Positions 1-6,666 of a stretch of 30,169 nt of DNA are shown piece by piece. Each line of letters starts with the position of its first letter. Within the stretch, counting starts at the first letter, position 1. A program made the position numbers and the translations under genes. This DNA comes from Bacillota bacterium (lineage in GTDB: Bacteria > Bacillota_E > RBS10-35 > JAJYVN01), in NCBI GenBank assembly GCA_021846605.1, contig JAJZWQ010000015.1, forward strand, positions 1 through 30,169, read 5' to 3'. A model generated the notes under the pieces. It ran no database searches. It was not told where the DNA came from and saw only the letters and a program-made list of their open reading frames with translations.

Positions 1-1191
1 GGGACCGTCCAGGCCCGTGGGCGCGCCGCCCCCCTCCACGGTGGGGCGCGCCCACGGCAGCCAGCGCAGGCGCGTGCGGACCGCGGGCGGCGTGGGGGCT
101 GCGGCCGAAGGAAGGGGGAGAGGCTCGACCGCGCTGGCGGCCAGGGCGATTTCGGCCGCAGCGGCGGGGGCGTCTGTGCCGTCCAGGCGATCCAGCAGAC
201 GGGCCAGTTCCTCGGGCTGCAGCCGGTGGCGCAGGACCAGGGGCGCCGTGCGCCGCAGGTCGTCCAGTTCCACCCGGCCACGTCCCCGGCGGGCGGCCTG
301 CAGACGCGCGGCGACATGCCAGGCCTGCACGGCGCGCAGGCTCTCGATCTGGAAGTCGCAGTACGCGCGCGCGATCGTCTCCTGCAACTCGGCCGGCAGT
401 TCCGGAACCCCGCCGTCGCCCGCCCCCGGCGCGTCGAGCGCGGGCGGCTCGGCCGCCGGCCACGGCTCCCCGTCCACCAGGGCGACCCGCTGCAGGACCG
501 CCAGCACGGCGCCGGGGTCCGCCGGCCGCCGCATGGCGACCATGAGATCGAAGCGGTCGGCGAGCTGGCGGCGGATGTCTCCCAGGGGGCCGGGCTCCTC
601 GTCGGGATTGCTGGCGGCCCACACGGTCACCCGCACGGGCAGGACCACGGGCGCCAGGCCGGTCTCCTCGATCTGTAGGCGGCCGGGCTTGGTGCCCATG
701 ACGTCCAGCAGGGCGTCCGCCAACTCCGGCCCCGTGTCGGCCAGGCGGTTCACCTCGTCCACGAACACCACGCCGCGGTGCGCCCGGGCCAAGGTGCCGG
801 GGAGCAGGGCGGCGGCGGCCTGCTCGGCGTTCACCAGCCGCCCCAGGTCGATCGACCCGACCACCGTGCCGATCTTGGCCGACGGCGAGATCTCCAGGAA
901 GGGCGCCGGTACCAGCTCCGCGCCCAGCGTCGCGACGGCCTCCGGAGCCAGATCGCGGTGCAGTGGACAGTGCGGAGCCGCCGGGTCGCAGTTGTAGGGG
1001 CAGCCGCGGACGCGGGAGATGCGCGGCAGAAGGCGCGCCGCAGCCCGAATGATCGTGGTTTTGCCGGTCCCACGCAGGCCCTCGGCGTGGACATGGAGCG
1101 GGTGTCCCCGCCGCAGAGACAGCAGGGAGAGTTCCAACGCGTCGTGCAGGCCCTCACTGCCGGCATGGCGGACCAAGTCAGCGTAGCGCAT
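1..1191 (-). CDS. Magnesium-chelatase-like AAA+ ATPase (ChlI/BchI family), C-terminus beyond the window
   Basis: The reading frame is open from an ATG at 1191 to the window edge (397 codons, no stop seen), with GGAAGGGG about 8 bases before the start. Residues 38-46 form a Walker A (GLRGTGKTT) and residues 141-150 a Walker B (VVFVDEVNRL). A sensor-1-like stretch (WAASNPDEE) and an RxQLADRF segment follow, as in ChlI/BchI ATPases. Between Walker A and B lies a cysteine cluster (GCPYNCDP, then HCPLH: Cys64, Cys68, Cys75). From memory, this is typical of the bacterial chelatase-like group often found near cobalamin or other metal-insertion genes rather than of plant ChlI. After about residue 345 comes an Ala/Pro-rich linker, which in such proteins may lead to a ChlD-like von Willebrand domain; that part is outside the window. 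The ATPase call is firm. The metal or substrate cannot be read from the sequence. Confidence 0.85.
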   Translation of the reverse strand, partial: MRYADLVRHAGSEGLHDALELSLLSLRRGHPLHVHAEGLRGTGKTTIIRAAARLLPRISRVRGCPYNCDPAAPHCPLHRDLAPEAVATLGAELVPAPFLEISPSAKIGTVVGSIDLGRLVNAEQAAAALLPGTLARAHRGVVFVDEVNRLADTGPELADALLDVMGTKPGRLQIEETGLAPVVLPVRVTVWAASNPDEEPGPLGDIRRQLADRFDLMVAMRRPADPGAVLAVLQRVALVDGEPWPAAEPPALDAPGAGDGGVPELPAELQETIARAYCDFQIESLRAVQAWHVAARLQAARRGRGRVELDDLRRTAPLVLRHRLQPEELARLLDRLDGTDAPAAAAEIALAASAVEPLPLPSAAAPTPPAVRTRLRWLPWARPTVEGGGAPTGLDGP

Positions 1192-1257
1192 GCGACCCGC
1201 CCCTTCCCACCGGCTAGGTTGGGCCAGGAGCGGGCCGTTCATGCGGAACGGGGCGCT

Positions 1258-1370
1258 GGACCTCCTCCCCACGGCTAAAGCCGGGGGATTCCCGGTGATC
1301 GCTCACCGGGGCTTCCTGCTTCGCCGGGGTCGCCTACTCATCAGGCTTGCGCCCTCGCAGGTCTTCCGTC
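1258..1370 (-). ncRNA. Possible orphan TnpB guide RNA (omega/reRNA-like) scaffold
   Basis: Read on the minus strand, this segment has a run of hairpins. One is an uninterrupted 8-bp stem with a 4-base loop (arms 1291-1298 and 1303-1310, CCCGGTGA/TCACCGGG). It is followed by the end hairpin at 1267-1287. In IS605/IS1341 elements the 3' end of tnpB doubles as the scaffold of the TnpB guide RNA, and the guide is taken from sequence just past the right end. Here the guide would start near 1257 on the minus strand and point back toward the upstream side of the chelatase-like gene. The structure is seen; the RNA is inference. Confidence 0.35.
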
Positions 1371-1497
1371 CCCTCCACAGGCCGACACCGCAGGCCCTGC
1401 GGCCGGGTGCTTGGCGCCGCGTGGTTTGTGCGGCGCAGTGCCTCGAATGTTTTACGCGCCAGACTCCCTGGCGCAACGCCATACGCTCGGTTGCCAA
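1303..1497 (-). pseudogene. Internally deleted tnpB remnant (64 codons)
   Basis: A TTG at 1497 sits 4 bases behind a perfect AGGAGG and opens a 64-codon frame ending at 1303, rich in Arg and basic throughout. The segment RRACGVGLWRG resembles the loosely conserved tail after the catalytic domain in some TnpB proteins. The RuvC motifs, zinc ribbon and usual N-terminal FRLYPT-type segment are all absent. The likeliest reading is a fusion of the start region and the last codons of a tnpB after internal deletion. It could also be a chance frame running through a guide-RNA region. It is unlikely to be functional as a nuclease. Confidence 0.4.
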
Positions 1498-1509
1498 TGT
1501 TCCTCCTAA

Positions 1510-1515
1510 ATTATA
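1510..1515 (-). promoter_or_regulatory. Extended -10 promoter of the IS605-derived element
   Basis: A perfect TATAAT on the minus strand is preceded by TGG, giving the extended -10 form TGnTATAAT. It lies just upstream of AGGAGG (1502-1507) and the TTG at 1497. No good -35 hexamer is visible at 17 bp. In this GC-rich window such an AT-rich site stands out. It would drive the tnpB remnant and any guide-like RNA. Confidence 0.55.
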
Positions 1516-1598
1516 CCACAACCGAAGCCAGGGGGCGATGGCCACAAATCGGCTTGTCCCCACGGCTAAAGCCGGGGGCTTGCGCCGCGTCTCTCTGG

Positions 1599-1976
1599 TC
1601 AGCTCGGCGAAAAGCCCATCGTGGTGAACAGCGCCATCCCGCCCAGGCGCGTGTCCATGCGGGAGTGCTGGAGCACCACCGGCCGGTCGCTCTCCACGCG
1701 AAGGCCGTAGGGCGTCTCCTGGGGGATCTCCAGCCCGCCGATCTCCCCGGGGTGGTCCAGGCGCAGGTGCAGGTCGCGCTCCCCCGGGATCTCCACGGGC
1801 CCGCCCGACATGGGTGGGCGGTCGGCGAAATAGGCGGTGACCACGATGTGGGCCGCCTCGGCCGCCGTGTTGAGCACACAGATCGCCTCGTGGCTCTCGA
1901 TCCCCTGTCCCCCGCGGGGCAGGTACGCGTCCGGGATGATCCAGATCCGGGAACCCGCTGCCGGAGCCGACGCCAT
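1599..1976 (-). CDS. Sensory rhodopsin transducer (ASRT)-like protein
   Basis: The 125-residue product resembles the Anabaena sensory rhodopsin transducer family (PF07100) along its whole length. It opens with RIWIIPDAYLPRGG, then ESHEAICVLNTAAEAAHIVVTAYFAD, and ends with DRPVVLQHSRMDTR. These match the family's conserved SHE..C.LN and V.QHTR.D blocks as I remember them. ASRT is a small soluble beta-sandwich that forms tetramers and binds Anabaena sensory rhodopsin; relatives also occur in bacteria without rhodopsin. No rhodopsin gene is seen here, so a ligand-binding role is equally possible. The ATG at 1976 is chosen because GGGAGG lies 7 bases before it; the in-frame ATG at 1982 is too close. 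It starts 23 bases after the NTF2-like gene, so the two are probably co-transcribed. Confidence 0.75.
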   Translation of the reverse strand: MASAPAAGSRIWIIPDAYLPRGGQGIESHEAICVLNTAAEAAHIVVTAYFADRPPMSGGPVEIPGERDLHLRLDHPGEIGGLEIPQETPYGLRVESDRPVVLQHSRMDTRLGGMALFTTMGFSPS

Positions 1977-1999
1977 GCCCATCCCTCCCAGTTGCCGGG

Positions 2000-2404
2000 T
2001 CAGCGCAGACGCTCGCAGTGCGCCCGGGAGATGCGCCAGCGCCCGTCCGCCCCCCGCCGGTAGGACTCCAGCGTGAGTTCGGAGTTGTTCCACTCGGGGT
2101 GGTCTGGGAACAGGCACTCCACCCGCATGGCCGCTGCCGCCTCCACCGCGCCGCGCTCCAGGACCTCCACGCCGCTTCGGCGCCAGCCGCCGCGCGCCTG
2201 TCGGTACTGGGCGAACGTTGCGCGGAGCATTTCGAGCACCCCGGGCCGGTCCCCCTGCCACGCCGGGGCATCGTCCGGACCCAGGAACGTTCCGTGGAAG
2301 TCGTCGTCCAGGCACGCCGCGACACCGTCCAGGTCGTAGGCGTCCCAGGCCTCCCAGTACCGCCGATGGAAGGCGGCCAAGTCCTCCGGTTTCCCTTCCG
2401 CCAC
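2000..2404 (-). CDS. NTF2/SnoaL-like protein
   Basis: The 134-residue product has the NTF2-like pattern. An N-terminal helix (DLAAFHRRYWEAWDAYDLDGVAACLDDDFH) matches the 'W.a.D.d.v...ld.df.gt' signature. A second helix follows (RPGVLEMLRATFAQYR), and then beta strands ending in GRWRISRAHCERL. The family covers ketosteroid isomerase-like enzymes, polyketide cyclases and many non-enzymatic binding proteins; no substrate can be assigned. The start is taken as GTG 2404, which has GGGGGGCGA about 8 bases upstream. A TTG at 2437 would add 11 residues but lacks a ribosome binding site. The gene lies between murD (50-bp gap) and the ASRT-like gene (23-bp gap), all on the same strand. Confidence 0.6.
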   Translation of the reverse strand: MAEGKPEDLAAFHRRYWEAWDAYDLDGVAACLDDDFHGTFLGPDDAPAWQGDRPGVLEMLRATFAQYRQARGGWRRSGVEVLERGAVEAAAAMRVECLFPDHPEWNNSELTLESYRRGADGRWRISRAHCERLR

Positions 2405-2438
2405 GCATCTCGCCCCCCGCACACGCCAACCGTCCAAG

Positions 2439-2459
2439 CCTTAGACCTTAGACCTTAGG
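2439..2459. repeat. Heptamer tandem repeat, three copies of CCTTAGA
   Basis: CCTTAGA occurs twice exactly and a third time as CCTTAGG. The array fills the gap between the murD and NTF2-like genes, and the murD stop codon (TAA on the minus strand, 2455-2457) falls inside the third copy. Confidence 0.75.
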
Positions 2460-3900
2460 GCAGGGTGCCGGCGGGATCAAGCCCTTGGCCCGCCCCCGCC
2501 GCAGGCTCGGGCAGGGCGGCCACCAGTTGGCAGAACCGCTCCCCCCTCTCCTCGAAGTCACGAAACTGCCCGTAGGAGGCACACGCCGGCGAGAGCAGCA
2601 CCGTCTGCCCGGGCCGGGCGCCCCGCGCGGCCCGCTCCACGGCCTCGGCCAGGTCCGGCACCACCTCGACCCGTGGGGCGCCCCCCACCTGGGCGGCGGC
2701 CCGCGCGACCGCCGCGGCGATGGTGCCGGCCGTCGCCCCGAACAGCAGCACCCGCGCGCAGCGGCGGGCGACCGCCAGCGCGAGGGCGTCGAAGGGGATG
2801 CCCTTGTCGTAGCCGCCGGCCAGCAGCACGATCTCCCCGTCGGTGAACGTCGCGAGGGCGGCCAATGTCCGGTCCGGGCTGGTGGCGATCGAGTCGTTCA
2901 CCCAGTTCGCCCCGCCGAACCGCCCCACCAACTCCAGACGGTGGGGCACCCCGTCGAACCCCTCCACCGCAGCCGCCAGGACGGGGCCCGGGATCCCTGC
3001 CAGCCGGCCGATGGTCAGCGCGGCAGCCACGTTCGCCAGGTTGTGCGGGCCGGGGAGCCGGACGGCGCCGCGCCGCAGCAGGTCCTCGGCGGGCCCGCCG
3101 TCCGGCGGGCACCAGCGGAAGATGTCGCCCTCCAGTCCCACACCCGCGCTGACCGGTCCCGCGGCGGAAAACCAGACGCGCCGGCCGGGCGCCTCGCGGG
3201 CCAATCGGCGGGCCTCGGGATCGTCGGCGGAGAAGACGGCCCATTGATCGGGCGCCTGGTGTCGGTAGATCTGGCGCTTGGCGTCGACGTAGGCCGCATA
3301 GCTGCCGTGCTGGTCCAGGTGGTTGGGCCGCACGTTCAGGAGGGCCGACACCGCTGGCGAGTCGCGGGCCAGTTCCAACTGGAAGCTGGAGAGTTCCATC
3401 AGCACCCAGGCGTCCGGGGTCAGCCCCTCCAGGCGGTCGAGCAGCGGCGTGCCGATGTTGCCGCCCACCAGGCTCCCCGGCCGGTGGCGGGTCAGGGCCG
3501 CTCCCACCACCGAGGTGGTGGTGGTCTTCCCCGCGCTGCCGGTGATCCCGATCACCGGCCGGGGCGCCACGTGCAGGACGTAGGCCGCCTCGGTCCAGAG
3601 GGGGATCCCCTCCGCCGCGGCCCGCTGCAGCACCGGGAGGTCCTTGCGCACGCCAGGGGCCACAAAGATGGCCGTCAGGCCGGACAGCCGCGCCAAGAGG
3701 GCTTCCAGGTAGTCGGGGCCGCAGAACGCCGGGCTGCCGGGCGGTAGGTCCGCGATGTGGGGGGCAAGCGCCGCCGCCGGCTGCCGGTCATACACCTCCG
3801 GGCACGCGTCCTGCCGCCGCAGGTACCGCAGGACGGCGGCGTTGCTCCGCTGCAGGCCGACCACCGCCACCCGACGCCCGCTGAACTCCCCCGCCGCCAC
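2455..3900 (-). CDS. murD: UDP-N-acetylmuramoyl-L-alanine--D-glutamate ligase
   Basis: MurD adds D-glutamate to UDP-MurNAc-L-Ala in the cytoplasm, using ATP, during peptidoglycan precursor synthesis. The 481-residue product has the Mur ligase layout. A Rossmann-like N-terminal domain (VAVVGLQRSN) comes first, then the ATP loop GITGSAGKTTTTS at 118-130. The central domain has SSFQLE and NHLDQHGS (193-200), and the lysine in YVDAKRQIY (about 208) corresponds to the carbamylated Lys. The C-terminal domain has FDGVPHRLE and NDSIATSPD (335-343). Length is near the usual 440-480. The start is GTG 3900, with only a weak purine tract upstream (GGGGTGGTGGC). It heads a minus-strand run with the NTF2- and ASRT-like genes. 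No other mur gene is in the window, so it lies outside a dcw cluster here. Confidence 0.95.
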   Translation of the reverse strand: MAAGEFSGRRVAVVGLQRSNAAVLRYLRRQDACPEVYDRQPAAALAPHIADLPPGSPAFCGPDYLEALLARLSGLTAIFVAPGVRKDLPVLQRAAAEGIPLWTEAAYVLHVAPRPVIGITGSAGKTTTTSVVGAALTRHRPGSLVGGNIGTPLLDRLEGLTPDAWVLMELSSFQLELARDSPAVSALLNVRPNHLDQHGSYAAYVDAKRQIYRHQAPDQWAVFSADDPEARRLAREAPGRRVWFSAAGPVSAGVGLEGDIFRWCPPDGGPAEDLLRRGAVRLPGPHNLANVAAALTIGRLAGIPGPVLAAAVEGFDGVPHRLELVGRFGGANWVNDSIATSPDRTLAALATFTDGEIVLLAGGYDKGIPFDALALAVARRCARVLLFGATAGTIAAAVARAAAQVGGAPRVEVVPDLAEAVERAARGARPGQTVLLSPACASYGQFRDFEERGERFCQLVAALPEPAAGAGQGLDPAGTLP

Positions 3901-4430
3901 GCCACCACCCCGACCCGAATTGTATCGCGGGGGGAGCGGCCAGGGGGCGCCTCTGCAGTGGGCACCGCGACCCGGGTGAGGGCGCCCGCCCGCGCCCCGG
4001 CCGCGCGCGGTGTCGCGTGTGGAAACAACACCGACTCGGGCACTGCGTCCTCATGACGGCAGGGAGTCTTGGGCCGGGTGCGAATTCGTCAGGGAGGGCG
4101 CTGGTGGTACAGCCCCCCGCGCAAGGGTCGGCCAGAGGGTTGACCGGTTCTGGCGCGCGGGGCGGACAGGGGCCGGCCGATGCCGCGGCGGTGAGGGCCC
4201 GTCGGCCGCGCACCGCGGGCACGCCCGGAACGGTAGACGACCCCACCCGGACCCGGCGCTCGCCTGTGGCGGAGGGTCCCGCCCGGCCGGACAGGTCTGC
4301 CCAAACCCCGGTTGTTCCGCCGCGCCGTTCCCGCCCAACGAGCCTGGACGCTGCGATGCAGGCATCTCCGCGCCGGTACCGGGCCGCCCCCGGCCCGCTG
4401 CGACCGCAATGCACTGGAGAGAGGGTCGGT
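3901..4430. other. Intergenic region between divergent murD and moxR
   Basis: These 530 bases separate two divergent operons and should hold both promoters. On the minus strand TACAAT (3919-3924) is a possible -10 about 18 bases before the murD GTG, with no clear -35. The plus-strand frame of moxR stays open back to 4017, but the extra 138 codons (Arg/Pro/Gly/Ala-rich, no motifs) look like GC-driven open frame rather than protein. I find no RNA gene or convincing small ORF. Confidence 0.4.
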
Positions 4431-5402
4431 GTGCCTGTGCTGAGCATGACGGCGGTTGCCTCCCTGGGCCAACAACTCGAGACTGCCGTCGGTCGGGTTG
4501 TGGTCGGGCGGCAGACCACGGTGCGCCATGTGCTGACCGCGCTTCTGGCCCGCCGCCACGTGCTGCTCGAGGATGTCCCGGGAACGGGGAAGACCACCCT
4601 GGTCAAGACCTTGGCCCGGGCCTGCGGGGCATCCTCGGCCCGTCTGCAGTGCACACCGGACCTCCTGCCGTCCGACATCACCGGATTCAACGCCTATGAC
4701 CCGGTGCAGGGCGTGTTCCGCTTCCGGGAAGGACCGGTCTTCCACCACCTGCTGCTCGTGGACGAGATCAACCGGGCGTCACCCAAGACGCAGGCCGCGC
4801 TCCTGGAGTGCATGGAGGAGGGGCAGGTCAGCGTCGACGGAGTCACCTATCCCCTGCCCGTCCCCTTCCTGGTGCTGGCCACGCAGAACCCGGTCGAGTA
4901 CGAGGGCACCTTCCCCCTCCCGGAAGCGCAGCTGGACCGCTTCGGCCTCAAGCTGCAGATGGGCTATCCCTCGTCCAGCGAAGAGGTGGCGCTGGTGGAG
5001 CGCTTCATCGCCGACGACCCCCTGCCGGCACTGGAGCCCGTCTGCGGGATGGCCGAGATCCAGGAGGCCCAGCAGTCCTGTCGCCGCGTGTATATCTCGG
5101 ATCCGGTCAAGGAGTACGCGGTGGCGATCTGCGCCGAGACGCGGAAGCACCCCGGGGTGGCCCTGGGGGCCAGCCCGCGGGCCACGTTGGCTATGCTGGC
5201 GCTGGCGCAGGCCTGGGCCGCCCTGGGCGAGCGGGAGTACGTGCTGCCCGACGACGTCAAGGAGATCGCCCCGGCGGCCCTTCCCCACCGCATCCAGCTC
5301 TCGTCCACCGCGCGCTGGCGCCAGCAGACCGCCGAGGCCGTCGTGCGGGCATCCCTCAACGTCGTTCCGGCACCGACCGGCGCTGCGCTCCGCCGGGCCT
5401 AG
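4431..5402 (+). CDS. MoxR family AAA+ ATPase
   Basis: This is a 323-residue MoxR-type AAA+ ATPase, a family thought to act as chaperone for assembly or activation of partner proteins, usually those encoded next door. Visible motifs are Walker A VPGTGKTT (49-56), Walker B LLLVDEINRASPKTQ (from 107), sensor 1 ATQNP (150-154), the EAQLDRF arginine-finger region (165-171) and sensor 2 SPRATLAM. I chose GTG 4431 because GGAGAG lies about 9 bases upstream; GTG 4437 and ATG 4446 are alternatives. The gene is followed after 12 bases by a DUF58 gene and then a transglutaminase gene. This is the classic MoxR-DUF58-transglutaminase arrangement, so all three are almost certainly one operon. Confidence 0.92.
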   Translation: MPVLSMTAVASLGQQLETAVGRVVVGRQTTVRHVLTALLARRHVLLEDVPGTGKTTLVKTLARACGASSARLQCTPDLLPSDITGFNAYDPVQGVFRFREGPVFHHLLLVDEINRASPKTQAALLECMEEGQVSVDGVTYPLPVPFLVLATQNPVEYEGTFPLPEAQLDRFGLKLQMGYPSSSEEVALVERFIADDPLPALEPVCGMAEIQEAQQSCRRVYISDPVKEYAVAICAETRKHPGVALGASPRATLAMLALAQAWAALGEREYVLPDDVKEIAPAALPHRIQLSSTARWRQQTAEAVVRASLNVVPAPTGAALRRA

Positions 5403-5414
5403 GGGGGACCAGGC

Positions 5415-6635
5415 GTGCGTCTCCAGTTGATCCAGACGGGTTTTATCGCGTGCGGGGTCGGGCTTGCCGCACTGGCGGTGGCCTTTGGCGGCAGCCTGGC
5501 CATCGGCTCGGTATGGCTGTGGGGCCTGGCGGGCGCCGTCGACCTCGTCTGGGCGCTGCTGGTGGGCACGCGCATCTCCGCCACCTACGGGGGCCAGGCG
5601 GTGGGTATCAGCGCCGGTGAACGCCTCCGCGTGACCCTGACGGTCAGCGGGGCCAACTGGCTGCCGGCCCCGGCGGTCACCCTGCGCGACGGCCTGGACA
5701 GCCCGATCGCGCTGGTGGGGCGCGGGCAGACGGAACGCCGCCCGCTGGGGGTGCGCGGGCAGTTCACCGTGGCCCGCCACGTACAGGCGCGGCGCGGGCG
5801 GTACCGCCTGGGGCCGCTGCTGCTCGGGGTGGAGGGCCCCCTGGGCATCTGGTCGCTGCAGCGCCGGGTCCAATCCGAGGAGGAGATCGTGGTGCTGCCG
5901 CGGCTGCAGACCCTGTCCTCCTGGCCCCTGGAACAGCCGGAGGCCTATGGTGGCGCCGTGGCCCGCAGTTCCCCCTACACCGATCCGACGCTCATCGCCG
6001 GCACCCGTCCGCTGTTGCCGGGGGACTCCCTGCGCCGCATCCACTGGAAGCGCACGGCGCGCACCGGTACGCTGTACGTACGCGAGGACGAACCCAGCGC
6101 CGGGGGTCGCTGCCTGGTCGTGCTGGACCTCTTCGCGGGCGCCTATCGCCGCGACAACGAAGGGCAACTGCTGGACCGGGCCGTGGAACTGGCGGCCGCG
6201 GTCGCCGAAGCCGTCCTGCACGGGGGCGCCGCGCTGGACCTGGCGGCGACCGCGTCCGACTCCGTCCATCTGCGGGAGTTGCGCGGGCGTGGCGCCGTCC
6301 CCGCCATCCTGGAGTCCCTGGCCGGGGTCCATCCCGACGGGATGCGCCCGCTGCATCGGCTCCTGCCGCGCCTGGCCGACACCCTGACGCCCCCGGCGCT
6401 GGTCGTGCTGATCACGCCCTCGATCTCGGGGTCGTGGGTGGAAAGCCTGGCGGAACTCCAGTCCAAGGGCCTGCGCGTAGCGGCGGTTCTGTGCGGGCGC
6501 GGGCAGGCGCGGACCGTGCAGCGCCTGCATCACATCGGCTGCGCCGCCTGGGCCGCCCCTTCGGTCAACCGCCTGGCGAGCATGGTGCGCTCGCCGAGCG
6601 CGGTGGAGGCGACGGCGGTGCAGACGGAACGCTGA
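5415..6635 (+). CDS. DUF58 membrane protein (vWA-like)
   Basis: The 406-residue product has two hydrophobic segments at its N-terminus (about 7-28 and 31-50), then a soluble part. It carries the DUF58 hallmark at about 198-217: RPLLPGDSLRRIHWKRTART. After this comes a von Willebrand-A-like region (CLVVLDLF, about 233-240). DUF58 proteins are regular partners of MoxR ATPases and are probably assembled or remodelled by them at the inner face of the membrane; their exact activity is not settled. The start is GTG 5415, 12 bases after the moxR stop, with GGGGGGA just before it. Confidence 0.88.
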   Translation: MRLQLIQTGFIACGVGLAALAVAFGGSLAIGSVWLWGLAGAVDLVWALLVGTRISATYGGQAVGISAGERLRVTLTVSGANWLPAPAVTLRDGLDSPIALVGRGQTERRPLGVRGQFTVARHVQARRGRYRLGPLLLGVEGPLGIWSLQRRVQSEEEIVVLPRLQTLSSWPLEQPEAYGGAVARSSPYTDPTLIAGTRPLLPGDSLRRIHWKRTARTGTLYVREDEPSAGGRCLVVLDLFAGAYRRDNEGQLLDRAVELAAAVAEAVLHGGAALDLAATASDSVHLRELRGRGAVPAILESLAGVHPDGMRPLHRLLPRLADTLTPPALVVLITPSISGSWVESLAELQSKGLRVAAVLCGRGQARTVQRLHHIGCAAWAAPSVNRLASMVRSPSAVEATAVQTER

Positions 6636-6666
6636 GGCGGGACCCGGGAGGGAGGGGCAGACAGAG

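Larger units (their letters stand above)
1258..1580 (-). mobile_element. IS200/IS605-family derived element without transposase (MITE-like, with both end hairpins)
   Basis: Two near-identical hairpin cores lie at 1267-1287 and 1557-1579 (CCCCACGGCTaaAGCCGGGGG), in the same orientation, about 290 bp apart. On the minus strand the order is: left hairpin, extended -10 promoter, AGGAGG, a 64-codon frame, then a run of hairpins ending in the GGGGAGGAGG type of right end. This order and the CGGCTTTAGCCGTGGGG hairpin are what I know from IS605/IS1341 elements carrying tnpB. No TnpA or full TnpB is present, so the element looks internally deleted and would depend on enzymes supplied elsewhere. Exact ends are uncertain: the left side nearly abuts the stop codon at 1599, and the right side may end at 1258-1260. 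Confidence 0.65.

Noticed and set aside
17..997. Plus-strand 326-codon open frame at the left edge
   Set aside because: It lies opposite the chelatase-like ATPase, which has clear Walker motifs. The plus-strand product is Ser/Arg/Ala-rich with no domain, a GC-driven shadow.
4017..4430. N-terminal extension of MoxR by 138 residues
   Set aside because: The added sequence is Arg/Pro/Gly-rich without motifs. A good ribosome site precedes GTG 4431, which gives the usual family length.
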